Assembly (NCBI GenBank): GCA_964035575.1
Contig: OZ037893.1
Span: 868,001 to 932,000, forward strand
Source: Rhynchopus sp. YZ270_cl-10
Taxonomy: Eukaryota > Euglenozoa > Diplonemea > Diplonemida > Diplonemidae
Reading direction: 5' to 3'
Length of the DNA: 64,000 bases
The translations under genes and the position numbers were made by a program. Below, one piece after another: positions 10,898 to 22,160 of the stretch. The notes under the pieces are model-generated. The model did no database searches. It was given only the letters and a program-made list of their open reading frames with translations, and had not been told where the DNA came from. Position 1 is the stretch's first letter. Every line of letters begins with the position of its first letter.

Positions 10898-13540
10898 ATG
10901 AAGCTGTTCACCTTTTTGCTTTGTGGTGTCTTCTTTTTTGGAGATGCTTTGCATATTGAGTTTGAAGAGAACGGGAAGGGCGTGGTGTATCATGGCGATG
11001 CAATAAACGTACCTAGCGGCACCTTATGCGATGCGTTTGGTAGAATTGATGTAGGGCTGGGGTACATAGAAATGGATGCTGCAGCTGTATCCGGAACCTA
11101 TCCTTTCGGCGACTTACCCTGGACCATCGCTTTTTGGGCAAACATCTCTAATTCCACAACCGAAATGGCAGCAGAGTACTTTACGCTCTTCAGGTTCGGC
11201 GGGACCACCCCCGTTGGGAAAGCCTCCCCCGGCTTTTCTTTGCGGTACTACAAAGCAACCGGAAAGCTTGCGTTACAACTTTGGATTGATGGGGTTGATA
11301 CTGTTGTAAAGAGTAACACCCCGGTGTCGCTTGGGGAGTGGAGCCATATCGTGATTGAGCGGTACAAAGGGTATCCATTAGCAGATAGGTTGACAGTGTA
11401 TGTGGAGGAGGTGTCGGTGATTGAATACCTGCATGTAGAATCGATCGAGCTGGCGGACATTACAGTGTTGTTTGGGAGTTTGAATCCGATTGGTGCAGGG
11501 GTTCCTGGACCTCCGCCGGTATCGGTGGGGATGGTGTTGGAGGTGGATGACTTTGTTGTGCATGAAAATTTGGTCGCGTTTGATGCTTTGGGGTCGTGCA
11601 TTATGAAGTACGCTACACCGTCCGCAACTCTCACCTTCACGCCGTCTGTGACGGAGAGTGTGAGTCCGACCTTCACCACAACAGCGTCCGATACTCTGTC
11701 AGGGACGCCTACCTTCAGTCTGAGCGCAACAGCGTCGGTTACACTCTCGGAGTCGGTGACGGCTACTATAGACTTCAATGTGTCGTTGACGGAGACTGAT
11801 ACACCGACGTTTACTATGACCCGTCCGGTGTTGATGGGGTTTCGTTGTCTCGAGGCGTGGCAGGTGTTGGTGTTGAACATAGTGTGTTTGGTGCTGGCGT
11901 TGCCGTTGACGTCGGAGCAGTGTTCGCATTCATTGATTTGCGCGTCGAAGTTGCTCTTTGTTGCGGTGATTAATGGGTATCCTATGGTCGGGGAGTGGAG
12001 TGATTTGGCCTTGAGTCATAACATTGCAGGGTTGGAGACGCCTGGGCAAATGAGTGGATGTACGCTAGGTTCGTTTATTGTGTTGGCAGTGGTGACAGCT
12101 GTGGTGTACATTGCGCACCATGTGGTCTCCGGGAGGGAGGCGACCGACCGGTGGGATGAACATCACTACCTTGCGCATGCGCCCTCTTCTTTGATCTCGG
12201 CGTTCAGCTTTTTGTATCCGGTGTTGTGTTATACTTCGTTGTATTCATTGGTGTTTGAAAGCTATGGGGCAACGAGTATTGCAGCATTGGTGGCGGTGTT
12301 GTTGTGCTTCTTCATTCCTATCAAGCTGTGGCGGAAGGGGCACAGCTCGCAACGCTGCGGCAAAATAAAATACGTCGACCTCCGCATAAAGCACCCTTCC
12401 GCAAGGTCACGCCTCGAACACTACCTGATTGGGAGTGGCGAATGGGTGATGAGCACACCAGAGACACGGTACGATGCGTACGACGAAGACAGCGTCTCCG
12501 CCATCTCTGATAAGGAAACCGCCAAACGCAACACCAGGGTTCTCGAATATGCTGCCCTCCTCCGGGGACGCTCCCCTGGGTTTGGAGTGACCTGCGGGGC
12601 GCTGCTTGACTTCATTGTGATGGGAGGATTCGCAGTGTGCATGATCGTGGTAAGCGAGGACCCATCGTGGCCTCGGTCTGCCATGTGTTACGGAGTCATG
12701 GCATTTCTTGTGCTCACCTGCAATCTTCTGCCCAGTGTCGTGATTTCCCCTTTCACATCTCTCAAAGACATCTTCTTTTGTGCGGTAGAAGCGCTTCTCA
12801 TGAGTTGCGGGTTCTGCATGATGTGTGCAGGGTATGTTCAAGGGGAGGATCTCGACCATGTGTTCTTCGTTGCTGCAGGGTATCTCTTTTCCGCGCTATT
12901 TTACGTTGTGTTATGCGCATTTGTGTTTGACGTGCTGGCCGTCTTTTTGACCTACCAAAGTGAAAGACGGTATCGACTTCAGATTGCAGAGAACAGCGCA
13001 GAAAGCAAAGACTCTGATCCTTCCGAAGAGCTTCAGGAGCAGCTTCTGGGGACGTTAGAACGGCGCGATTCCGACCTTTTGGGGTCGGAGCGGAATAGGC
13101 TGTCTTCGTACCTCCACGTTTCCGCGTCTGTGCAGAGCAACAGCAATGTAGGTGGGGTGAGCCTCCCACCCACTACACTATGCACAAATTTTACTGCGAC
13201 TCCAGGAGCAGGCACGATGTTCACAGCGGAAACAAGCTTTACCGGTACAATGGAGCCGATGGTGGAACCAACACCGGTGGCGCAAACTCTGCTTGGATCA
13301 TCGCATCGACAGCTCCATGCAGTGTTCGTAAGCGGCGTGGACGACGACAGTAGTAGCAGTTCAAGCAGCAGTTCAAGTGGTGATGCGTTAGTGTTCACTG
13401 CCATCCCCTCCTACGGTAGACTTCACACTCCGATTTCTTCGCGTGGCGGGCCAGGTGGTGGAGGACCTGCATGTCTCAGGAATTCCATGATGTTTCCCTT
13501 ATTGGGTTCATCGGTCATGACAAATTCCATTCATTTGTGA
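10898..13540 (+). CDS. Multi-pass membrane protein with LamG-like ectodomain
   Basis: This encodes 880 residues in one exon. Residues 1-18 look like a signal peptide (MKLFTFLLCGVFFFGDA). Residues ~45-240 resemble a laminin-G/concanavalin-like fold: PWTIAFWANI, then GFSLRYY...LALQLWIDG, then GEWSHIVIERY. Next come ~70 residues of Ser/Thr repeats spaced as T-x-S/T-x-T, probably a glycosylated stalk. About eight or nine hydrophobic segments follow between residues ~315 and ~690, with a long charged loop near 490-555. The tail (~700-880) is acidic and Ser-rich with a run of nine serines. The layout suggests a plasma-membrane receptor or sensor. No channel filter, kinase or cyclase motif is visible, so the function is unknown. 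The upstream tract has several CAG/TAG acceptor-like sites after pyrimidines. Confidence 0.8.
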   Translation: MKLFTFLLCGVFFFGDALHIEFEENGKGVVYHGDAINVPSGTLCDAFGRIDVGLGYIEMDAAAVSGTYPFGDLPWTIAFWANISNSTTEMAAEYFTLFRFGGTTPVGKASPGFSLRYYKATGKLALQLWIDGVDTVVKSNTPVSLGEWSHIVIERYKGYPLADRLTVYVEEVSVIEYLHVESIELADITVLFGSLNPIGAGVPGPPPVSVGMVLEVDDFVVHENLVAFDALGSCIMKYATPSATLTFTPSVTESVSPTFTTTASDTLSGTPTFSLSATASVTLSESVTATIDFNVSLTETDTPTFTMTRPVLMGFRCLEAWQVLVLNIVCLVLALPLTSEQCSHSLICASKLLFVAVINGYPMVGEWSDLALSHNIAGLETPGQMSGCTLGSFIVLAVVTAVVYIAHHVVSGREATDRWDEHHYLAHAPSSLISAFSFLYPVLCYTSLYSLVFESYGATSIAALVAVLLCFFIPIKLWRKGHSSQRCGKIKYVDLRIKHPSARSRLEHYLIGSGEWVMSTPETRYDAYDEDSVSAISDKETAKRNTRVLEYAALLRGRSPGFGVTCGALLDFIVMGGFAVCMIVVSEDPSWPRSAMCYGVMAFLVLTCNLLPSVVISPFTSLKDIFFCAVEALLMSCGFCMMCAGYVQGEDLDHVFFVAAGYLFSALFYVVLCAFVFDVLAVFLTYQSERRYRLQIAENSAESKDSDPSEELQEQLLGTLERRDSDLLGSERNRLSSYLHVSASVQSNSNVGGVSLPPTTLCTNFTATPGAGTMFTAETSFTGTMEPMVEPTPVAQTLLGSSHRQLHAVFVSGVDDDSSSSSSSSSSGDALVFTAIPSYGRLHTPISSRGGPGGGGPACLRNSMMFPLLGSSVMTNSIHL

Positions 13541-15184
13541 GGGAAGAGTGGGGGTGTGTTTGATAACGAATATGGGGTAATTCTTGTGCAGAATATAGGC
13601 CTGTGTGGGGGGGAGGTGTTAGTCTTGGGAGGGGGGGAAGATTTTTTTTTTGAACGAAAATTAACGAAAATATATTGCGATTTTTTTGGATGAGTGACAG
13701 TGTTCTCATTGAATTGCAGGCAGCTCTGCACGAGAGCCCAACAACTTTATCAAAACGAAACAAAAAAAAAAGAAAAAAAGAACAGATCTTTATACCCAGA
13801 TGTAAAGTGATTTGTCGATATAACAAAAAATATACCATGCGTTTTTTTAGTTGGTTTCTTGTTTAGGGATGTGTGCGGTTTTGTTTTTAAGAGGTGACCA
13901 ACCACGATAGGTTTAGGTTCACCTCAGTTTCTCTCTTTTTTTCTGAATGTGGATTCGGTTCTCATGTGTGTGTGCCCGGGACGCAGATCCATCTTTCTTA
14001 TGTTTAAGTCATCTTTTTCCCCCCCCGACTGTGTGTACACCTTACTCTGTGTATGCCAATGAAGTCCTCCCCCGCAGTTCGATAACCCACAGAGGTCTGG
14101 TGTGCCTGTGTCCACAGGTGTTTGTACCTTACAACTTCCATATTTTTTTTTTTTATTGGCTCGAACCGCCAATTCTCACGTCACAAAACTACTTTGTTTT
14201 TCTCAAATTGGCTTCTGCTGCCAACCCAAAGTGAGGTAAGGAGGAAAAAAAAACGAAAAAATAAAGTATCATTGCAAAGTCTTCAGAAAAATAAAATTCC
14301 CCCGGGGAAAAAAAAAACACATTTTACAAAAAATGGGGTTCGTTGTTGTGCTTATAGAAGCAAAACAATACCTCCCCAAATCTCTTCCCATTAAAACGTC
14401 CACAGAAATTTGCTATTTTGTTCCCCCCCCCCAACAGCTGCAACAAGCACTTTCGCACCACCATGGCATAATCATCCTGTCTTCTTTCTCGTTTTTTTTT
14501 TTTCTTCTTTTCTTTTCTTTTCGACTGAGATGCGTTTTAGCACGTTTCAACTACTCTTTTCTTTATATACCTACAAAGCGTAGCTTAAAGGAGAAAATCG
14601 TTCTTCCGACACGGTCGTCAATCACCCCCCCTCCAACAGGGTAATTAGGCAATCAACGGAAAAAAATCTTTTTTCCCTTTTACTTACCAATCAGAGTTAC
14701 TATTTTTTGGTCGCCGTGTCCTCTTTTATTTACTCCATACTCAGGGAAAACCCTGTCTCCCAGTAAACGGTTTAAACCCGCCCTTCAGTGCTTTTTGTTT
14801 TTGCGAAAGGACGGCTGACTGGAACAGCAGTACTATTTTACTTCATTTTTTTGGTGACTAACAAACAGATATTTGTCACCATTTATATAGCGGATTAGGA
14901 TTTCGGGGGGGAAAGAAATTCCCTGCTTTTTTTTCTTTCCTACAGCAATTTCAGGTGCATTCTGTTTTGTTTTGTTTTTTTGTTTTATTTTTTTTTCAAA
15001 AAAAAGCGTTTATTTGCTTTGCTGAACAAAATTAGAAGAAAATCACCCCCAAAAAAAGTGGGAACTATTTGTCCATTATCTCTGGTTTTGTGGAGTTTTT
15101 TTTTTCTTTTCTTTTCTGTTGTCCTGTATTTTGCTTTTTAAAAAAGATTTCTATGAACAGAGAAGCATCTTCATCTTCCTCTTT

Positions 15185-15224
15185 AGGTACACTGCTCACG
15201 AAATGGCTGTTGTATTTCAAGTCA
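15185..15224 (+). repeat. Short unit, GGTACACTG type
   Basis: The unit starts GGTACACTGCTCACGAAATGG and continues into TTGTATTTCAAGTCAAC. It diverges in the loop from the 6502-6540 and 21011-21050 copies. Confidence 0.55.
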
Positions 15225-16063
15225 ACCTTCTTTAGCTTTCTCTGTCATGGTTTTTCTGTTGCAGTGTATTTGTTTTCGCTGCCTTGGAGGGTCTAGGTTA
15301 ACGACAAAACCCAGTATTATATAGTCACGTCCACACCTACTAGGGGGGGAGTGTGGGACTCAACCTGTTCCCCCTCCCGTTTCCACCTTGCATCCTTGAT
15401 GGGAACCAGCTATCCCACTGACAGGTGGAGAGGAAACGCTCGGGTGGATGACGTGATGAGGTACCATTTTACTTTTTTTCCCCCCCATCCCAAAGTTTCC
15501 CCCCCAAAAATCTCACGATGGAAGAGTAAATTTATTTTGTTATATTTGTGGTTTTGACATTGCAAGGTAACGGTGAAAAAAAAACACAAATAAAACCACA
15601 GTCATTTACTTCACCGTCGTGCAGCACAATAACGATGGCGGTAAGATGTGTGAGGCACGTTCATCCAGGGTTGTTCCTTGTTCTCGGGAAAAACAGCAAA
15701 ATTCTGGATTTATGTTCCCGTTTTTTTCCTTTTTTTTGGGTGGGGTTTTTTGCCCTTTTTCGGGCTTTCCGAGCTCTACCCTCACTGTAGTGGGGTCATT
15801 TCGAGAAAATGGACAAGTTCTTGATTGATACAAATTTTGGTTACGACCACTAGTGAGTTGCTCACAATGCTAAATGAGTGTCAGAACTGTGATTCTGGGC
15901 CCACTTTAACCGCCCTTCGAAATTCAAAAAGGGGTCCCAAACCCGGGCGCGCTACACTCGCGCGGAACTTTTTGCAGCTTTGGTCTAGTTGCATTTTTGG
16001 CTGCAAAATGCAAGGGGACCCCCAAAGACGTTGGGAATATTATTTGGATGGGGCAGTGATTTT

Positions 16064-16185
16064 GTACCTGTATACACGCTCCCTCGCGGTAACCGCGTGC
16101 ATGCCAATGAAGTGCTCTCTGGGGTTCGATAACCCGTGGAACCAGTGCTTCCGCCGATGAACGGTGAGGCGTTGCACTTCTCTTT
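16064..16185 (+). repeat. SINE-like unit with GGTTCGATAACC motif and hairpin
   Basis: ATGCCAATGAAGTGCTC leads into GGGGTTCGATAACCC, which resembles a pol III B box with one extra base. An AGTGC/GCACT hairpin unit (16144-16178) follows. A related 5' part lies at about 14050-14090 (ATGCCAATGAAGTCCTC, then GTTCGATAACCC). This may be the fuller form of the AGTGC-type unit. Confidence 0.55.
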
Positions 16186-16320
16186 TTGCGGAGCAAAAAA
16201 TAATATAAATGGCGCCGCAGGCAAAAAATTTTGAGTACGGTGTAAAAATCTAGCTTCCAACGAACCCTTTTTTGCAGAGCAAAAAATGAAAAATGGCGCC
16301 GCAGGCAAAAAAAAATTGGG
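16175..16320. repeat. GGCGCC-centred repeat block
   Basis: Two units carry a TTTTTGCNGAGCAAAAAA hairpin followed by ATGGCGCCGCAGGCAAAA. Inverted versions are at 17030-17190 and further copies at 38130-38310 inside the hAT-type element. Confidence 0.7.
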
Positions 16321-16642
16321 GGTACAGCCCTGACGGTGCAGGATTTTGTTGTCAATTTTTTTTTTCTTGCCCCCTGAAAACTCTTGCTTTTGAGAGTTTC
16401 GACCATTTCACCACACTGGTGGTGTGTCACCTACAGTGAAACCCACTAGAAACCACAAGAAAGCCCCCCAAGGAAAAAAAGGAAAAAAAAAAAAGGAAAA
16501 AAAAACTAAAATCCAGAATTTCATGTTCTCGGTCCCACTTAGGAACTTCCCTGCGTTCATCTTATAAGTTTTTTTTTTCCTATTTTTCTACATTAGATGC
16601 TAAAACAGACTTGCTTCATTGAGGGGACAAAAAAAAGATGGT

Positions 16643-16690
16643 AAAGTGGAGCACACTCTAGGGTGGCTACACTAATACAACCAAGTTTTC
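16643..16690 (+). repeat. ACACTAATACAACCAAG repeat, copy 1
   Basis: The unit goes from AAAGTGGAG, through a variable middle, to GGCTACACTAATACAACC and AAGTTTTC with an A run. Three other copies are at 22106-22160, 25554-25603 and 52179-52222, all in the same direction. Confidence 0.65.
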
Positions 16691-17029
16691 AAAAAAAAAA
16701 AAAAAAAGGAAACAAATACCCAGGCCTTTTTCTAAATCCGGTCCCCGTCCCCAGATTTGGGAAAATAATTTTTTTTCCCGCACTTTTTTTCCCGCCGTCT
16801 CTACTGCGTTTTAGGGGTTCACAGGGGCTCAGAGGAGCCCGAGAAAAAATACCACGTGTCTGGATGAGACCGCTCATGCAAAATAACCAGTTTTTGGGGA
16901 GGGAAAAAAAAGGGGGGGAGGGGTGCCGAATCCAGAACGGCCCCCCACCATCACCAAGTCCCCCTGTGGTTGAACGTAAGTACCTTGGGGAAGTGGGTTG
17001 CTGACCGCACCATCCAGGCTGTACCTCAA

Positions 17030-17190
17030 TTTTTTTTTGCCTGCGGCGCCATTTTTCATTTTTTGCTCGCAAAAAAGGGTTCGTTGAGTGACTCTGTGGT
17101 GTAAAAAGCTAGATTTTTACACCGTGCCCTAATTTTTTTTTTGCCTGCGGCGCCATTTTTTTTTGTATTTTTTTGCTCCACAAAAAAAAA
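17030..17190. repeat. GGCGCC-centred repeat block, inverted
   Basis: TTTGCCTGCGGCGCCATTTTT occurs twice, about 100 bp apart, in the opposite direction to 16175-16320. The flank at about 17000-17030 (GTTGCTGACCGCACCATCC) is the reverse complement of sequence near 38310-38330. Confidence 0.7.
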
Positions 17191-17960
17191 TACAGTCCAT
17201 CTGTTCCCAATGTCTTCCCTGGTCAGCAGCGCCGAAAATTATCTCATGGACCACACTTCGCTGAGGCGGTGCACGAACCAATGGTTCATTTTCTTTCAAG
17301 TCTGCCTCGATAAAGAAATCTCTGAAACTCATACAGAAAACAGTGGTAGTTTTTCCGAGAGACCACAAAGTGAGGTGGGCAAACGCCGCTTTCGGAGGAT
17401 TACTGCAGCCCTGGCCAACCTGGAGCCCTCCATCACCCTCGTCGAGGCACAAGTACCCCCTCCGCCATTCTTCCACACTATCCGTGAGGACGATTTTGCG
17501 CTGCGTATGAGCAAGGGGCCAGCCCATATCAGCTTTGTCTACAAATCCCTCCACCCATCACCCAAATATGGCCCAGATTGTGTTCAAATGGGTCAAATTT
17601 TCACAGCGCTTCCCAAATTTGTCATGGAGGCGGGCGCAAAGCGCAAAAAAACCCCGAAAAAGGGCACAAAAATCACACAAAAAAGACGCGAAAAGGGCGG
17701 GAAAAGGGCGGGAAAAAAACCGGTCCCCAGCCGAAAAAACCCCGGAAAATAGGCCCGTCACGGTTCAGGCCTGCAAATACCCCTAAAAAGTCGGTCTCTC
17801 TGTGACGAATACGCAGAATATGAGAGATCAGGTTTTTTTAAACCCAACGTGTTCACCCCGCCATGATAACCGATAGTGGCGAAAAAAAAAGATAGTTGCT
17901 ATCCACAAAGGCGAGACATAAACTCATCTTTCATTTTTCATTTTTTTTTTTTTTTATTTT

Positions 17961-18509
17961 TTTCTCAACTGAGGAAAAGTAGCTCTGAGCAAACCCCGTG
18001 GAAGAAGTGTGAGGATAAATTCACTTTTCCTCACACATAGCCACTTTTCCTCACGCAATTTGGAAAAGTAGCAATAATTTTTGGCTGGGGTTTGTGTAGA
18101 AAAAAGCCTATGTGTGAGGCTTTTTTTGGTGTGAGGAAAAGTAGAGGGGGGGTCGAAAAAAAAATTGGGTGGGAGAGTGGGTCATTTTGATATATCTGCT
18201 TCACATTTTGTCACCGTGACCAACATGACCATTTTTTGGTCCATTTTTTCGGCCAAAAATTTCGTACCACAGGGCTATACCATATTCTGGGATTATCAAT
18301 CTTTTGAAAATACGGCCTGGTATTCGGGCCAAAATGTCCCATGGGGCCCATAGTAGCCTTACTGGGTGTCGAGCAGAGCCAATCTTAATAGTGAAATTCG
18401 ATTTTCTGTGAAAAATATTCCCACCAAAAAATCGTCTTTTTTTTCTGCATATTCACCCCACACTTCTTCCACGGGGTTTGCTAGAGCTACTTTTCCTTCA
18501 GTTGAGAAA
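17961..18509. mobile_element. MITE-like element with ~48-bp terminal inverted repeats
   Basis: The left end (17961-18013) and the right end (about 18459-18509) are reverse complements over ~48 bp with a few small gaps. The left repeat begins TTTCTCAACTGAGGAAAAGT. The body (~450 bp) has no open frame. Several copies of GTGAGGAAAAGT in both directions form further small hairpins inside. A target-site duplication could not be fixed because the flanks are T-rich. Family unknown. Confidence 0.72.
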
Positions 18510-18525
18510 ACTATTATATTCTGGT

Positions 18526-18693
18526 GAAATATTCACTTTCCCTCCACTCGTGCCCTTTCAGAAACTCGTGGCTGACTTTATCCCACTCGCTTCGCTCGTG
18601 AGATAAAGTCTATTACCCCACTCGCTTCGCTCGTGGGGTAAAATGCCACTCGTTTCTGAAAGGTACACTCGTGTGAGGAAAAGTGAATATTTC
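18526..18693. repeat. Nested foldback with CTCGCTTCGCTCG apices
   Basis: The outer arms of ~48 bp (GAAATATTCACTTT at the left, its complement at the right) are imperfect. Two inner hairpins follow each other: GACTTTATC/GATAAAGTC and TTACCCCAC/GTGGGGTAA. Each has a CTCGCTTCGCTCG palindrome at its tip. It lies 16 bp after the preceding MITE-like element and shares its GTGAGGAAAAGTG motif. Confidence 0.75.
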
Positions 18694-19070
18694 CTCAGAC
18701 GAATAAATAGCTATTTTTTCACGCAACAATAAAAGGTGAAAAATGTGTCAATCTATACGGCATATTCGGTATTCATCTCATTCAAACGTTTTTTTTTTTT
18801 TTTGTGTTATCAAGCATTGACGAATAGAAATGGAAAACGACGGATGGTGCGTGCCCGCTTTAGCGTATTGTTTTTCCACTAACATCACTCACATTCATCA
18901 GTGAAAAACACAAACCTTTTGCGGTGCGATAAACGAAAAAGTGTTTTCTTTATTTCATTTAACTGTCATATCCTGAAGTCGTTTTCTATTTTTTCTTTTT
19001 GTCGTCGTCTTCGCCCCCCCTGAGACGAGAGCTTTTTGTACTCTCTTGAGGAACCAAACTTCATCATTTA

Positions 19071-19103
19071 AAAGATGTGTGTACGAGAGGCACATTCATC
19101 TTT
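19071..19103 (+). repeat. ACGAGAG hairpin unit
   Basis: AAAGATG pairs with CATCTTT, and TGTG pairs with CACA around a loop containing ACGAGAG. ACAAAAG and a T tract follow. Confidence 0.65.
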
Positions 19104-19679
19104 ACAAAAGTTTTTTTCTTTTGTTTTTCGGATCCGTTTTTCATTCTTTTAGTATTGTTTTTTCTTCTGTTCGTATGTATCCTTTTTTTTCTTAGGGGTG
19201 GGAGATAGTTTCTTTCATATTATCTGTGGCGGGGTTGGTGTACAGTCATTGCACCCGCTTATTTACTGTGACACCCGTGTCTCGAACAGATTTGCAAGTT
19301 TGTGTGCACCCTACAAGGCTCTCGGGGGGGGTGATTTTGCCCAAAAATCCCCAAAAAAAAAAAAAAAAAACGGATTTTGGGGGGGGGTGATTTTTTAGGA
19401 AAATCACCCCCCCAAAAAAAAAAAAAAAAGTTGGGAAATCCGGATTTTTTTTTGGGGGGGTCTTCTACTAGAGCTCCGTTGTTCACACAGCAGTGAACAA
19501 AGTGACCCCGTCACAGCCAGAACGCGACTCAATTGGTCAAACGCCGAAGGAAAAGGAAGCATGCAGCATGGCGAAAGAAAAACGTAGCGTACCGTGCGCC
19601 TGCGGCGCAAGCTTACAACCCACCCTTCCCTTTGACATAGTATGGCTGTAATAATGTGCTATTTTAAGCGCATTTTTTT

Positions 19680-19830
19680 GAAATATTGCGTACCGTGGCT
19701 TCGCCAGAAATTTTGGTTTAGCAAAATATGGAAGTAAAATTCATGCAAACTGACGATAATTACCAACGACGGTGCCATTTTATGTCAACATTTTTTAGAA
19801 ATGTTGCGTACCGTGGCTTCGCCCAAAACC
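19680..19830. repeat. TTGCGTACCGTGGCTTCGCC repeats
   Basis: Two copies, at about 19685-19705 and 19803-19824, of a motif whose reverse complement is at 38071-38095. The second copy includes the adjoining ATGTCAACATTTTTTAGAAA, also shared in inverted form with 38096-38125. Confidence 0.65.
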
Positions 19831-20885
19831 TTTCGGGTACCATGACCGCTGTTTCTTTCCCACGTCCCTCCCTTTGCACATAGTGTGTGGAAATTTTTTT
19901 GACCCCAAATCACCCCCTTTTTGGGTTTTGGGGGTGATCTCCGAGAGCCCTGGCACCCTACTTTTTATTTGCAAAATAAAAACAAAAGATTTTTTTTTCA
20001 AACGACGCTGATGGACAAAAAAAAAAAACTCCATATTTTCGATTGAAAAGTAATATCTTAATCATTTTTTTGGGTAGCTGAGTTTTAGTTCATTGAGAGT
20101 GTTTTATTTGCATCTCTTTTTCCCTGACGGCTCTTCCTCAGTGAAGACAACAAAAAAAAAAAAGTTTCATGTCCTCTTTTTTTACATACACCATCGCCAT
20201 GTTTTTGTAGATGGCTTTGCTGTGGGATTGAGATTATTTCGAAACATCTGTCTTTTTTTTTGGTTTTTTTTTTGCGCTTGAAAAAAAAAAGCAATTCCAC
20301 CACCTTACCTTTGAGACCTTCGACCAGAGTATCTTGTTTTCCTGGCATATTTAAAAAAAAAACGTTCAAAAAACTTCCTTTACTGTGGGGAAAAAGGGGC
20401 TGAGAGATGCGGCATTGTATCGAGGTTCTATTTTTATTGGTGACTTTAAGCAAATGGGAGAGGCTACTATCGTTGCAAAAAAATAAAATAAAATAAAATA
20501 AAACTCTTCTTTATTGTGTCGGTCCTGGCAGTGTCGTTCAACTCTCTCTTCCCTCACTCACTCTTTTCTCTCTCTTTCTCTCTCTCTCCCTCTCTCTGCA
20601 TTCTTCTTTTATTTTTATTGTATTTTTTGGAAAAAAATACTGCTCCCAACCAGAACCTGTGTTCGGGACAGCAGGTACCGGGGGGGAAACAAGATAGAAT
20701 CAGTGAATAAACCCTTCAGAGAAATAGGGAAAAAAAAACACAATGCAATAACAAGAGGGTCAGAGAGGACACTTTTTCATCGAAGTGAATGCTGGGCATG
20801 TGTGTTTTGATAACTAATAGGGGTAATTCTCTCTCTTGCGCAGAATAATGGCCGCAACATATGTGCGCGCCATTTCCCCCCCATC

Positions 20886-20938
20886 AGGTGACTAAACACA
20901 GAGAGGCTTCGGTTCATCTTACAAAGCTTTCTTTTCAG
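20886..20938 (+). repeat. Short hairpin unit, TAAGC type
   Basis: AGGTGA pairs with TCATCT; the inner stem is weaker than in other copies. The unit ends ACAAAGCTTTCTTTTCAG, like a 3' splice site. Confidence 0.55.
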
Positions 20939-20950
20939 ATGTTAAACCTC

Positions 20951-21063
20951 GAAATGGATGGTGGGACTGCATGGTTTGGGTCCACCCCGGATGCACCGGT
21001 CATTGTACCAAAGGTACACTGTTCATGAGAGGGCTGTTGTATTTCAAGTCAGCTTTATTTTGT
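20951..21063 (+). repeat. Composite ~100-bp repeat, copy 2
   Basis: It matches 6444-6556 over nearly its whole length, including GGTTTGGGTCCACCC and GTTCATGAGAGGGCTG. It directly follows a TAAGC-type hairpin unit. Confidence 0.65.
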
Positions 21064-21292
21064 CGACCCACACATGAGAGGATTCAGGTGGCATATTTTT
21101 TCTCTTTTTTCTCTGATGAAGGGGCCTGCTTCAACTTGATGTTCTCTCTATACCCGTTAGGGGGACATTTTGCAGATCTGCAGGGGGTACGTTCGCAAGA
21201 TTTTTCTTGGGGGGGTTTTTTTGAGTCAAATTTGTCTTGACTAATATGAGAGCAGGCGGAGAGCAGTCTTCACTACGCCAGCCTGTGAAATT

Positions 21293-21349
21293 GTTAGAGT
21301 GGTGTAGTTGTCTGGTTTGTGTTGCCACAGTTGTGCAATCTCCACTTTT
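21293..21349 (-). repeat. GTGGAGATTGCATAACTG repeat, inverted copy
   Basis: This is the reverse complement of 31083-31140 (AGTGGAGATTGC...GGCAACACAA...CTACACTACTC). A third, truncated copy is at 52243-52262. Confidence 0.65.
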
Positions 21350-22105
21350 TTTTTGTGTGTGCAAAAATTGCCTGTAACCTTAGGTGACGAAGCAACACAC
21401 ATATGCTTAGGTTCATCTTACAAACTTTTCTTTTGAAAGTGTTTTGCGAGAAAGTTCACACTTTCAACTATTCCTTTGTTTTTTGCACAATCAAATAGGG
21501 CTTCTTATTCTTAGAAGGAAATTTGAGACATGGGCCCAGAAAGGTCCACGTCTCTCAACACTTCTCGGCAGTCCACCATTAAATACCACAGCCTTCCACA
21601 CAGTGTTTCGCACTTCAATTCTTACTCAAAGTCTCCACACAAATGTGGGAAAACCACATAAGTCACCCCATTTGTACTGCAATATTTGCATCCCAACATA
21701 TTTTTTTTTTGAAATAATTTGTCTGGTTCAGCAGTTTGAGCGCACAAATGCCTAGTTTCTCCCCCTTCTTCTTCTCACGGTGGGCTCCCTATGGGAAAGG
21801 GCAGCATTCCGGAGTTCCGAAAAAGGGGGATCAACTCTCCCCCCACCTTTCGGGAGTTAAAAGGGGGTTGATTCCATGAACTCCCCTTTTGAAGTTAAAG
21901 GGGGTTGGTTACTCCCTCGCGCTCTACCTCTTATAAACTTGCCCTTTGCCAGAAGGAGTCTCCACCGTGCTTTCAACGTGTGCACCGCGATTGTTCAATT
22001 GGTCTAACTGCACTCGGGATAGCTTAGTAGATTTGGCAGGGCATGTAAGGATCTACCTTAACTCACCTCTAAGGGCCGGTTGGTCTCTTCAAAAACACAA
22101 AAAAA

Positions 22106-22160
22106 AGTTAGTGGAGTGCATCCTCGAGTGACTACACTAATACAACCAAGTTTTCAACAA
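22106..22160 (+). repeat. ACACTAATACAACCAAG repeat, copy 2
   Basis: AGTGGAGTGCATCCTCGAGTG is followed by ACTACACTAATACAACCAAG and TTTTCAACAACG. The tail TTTTCAACAACG recurs at about 22228. Confidence 0.65.

Noticed and set aside
17141-17752. 203-residue open frame on the + strand in the gene desert
   Set aside because: It begins inside a GGCGCC repeat and ends in a low-complexity K/R/G region. No domain is recognised and neighbours are repeats. A fossil coding piece between ~17210 and 17560 cannot be excluded.
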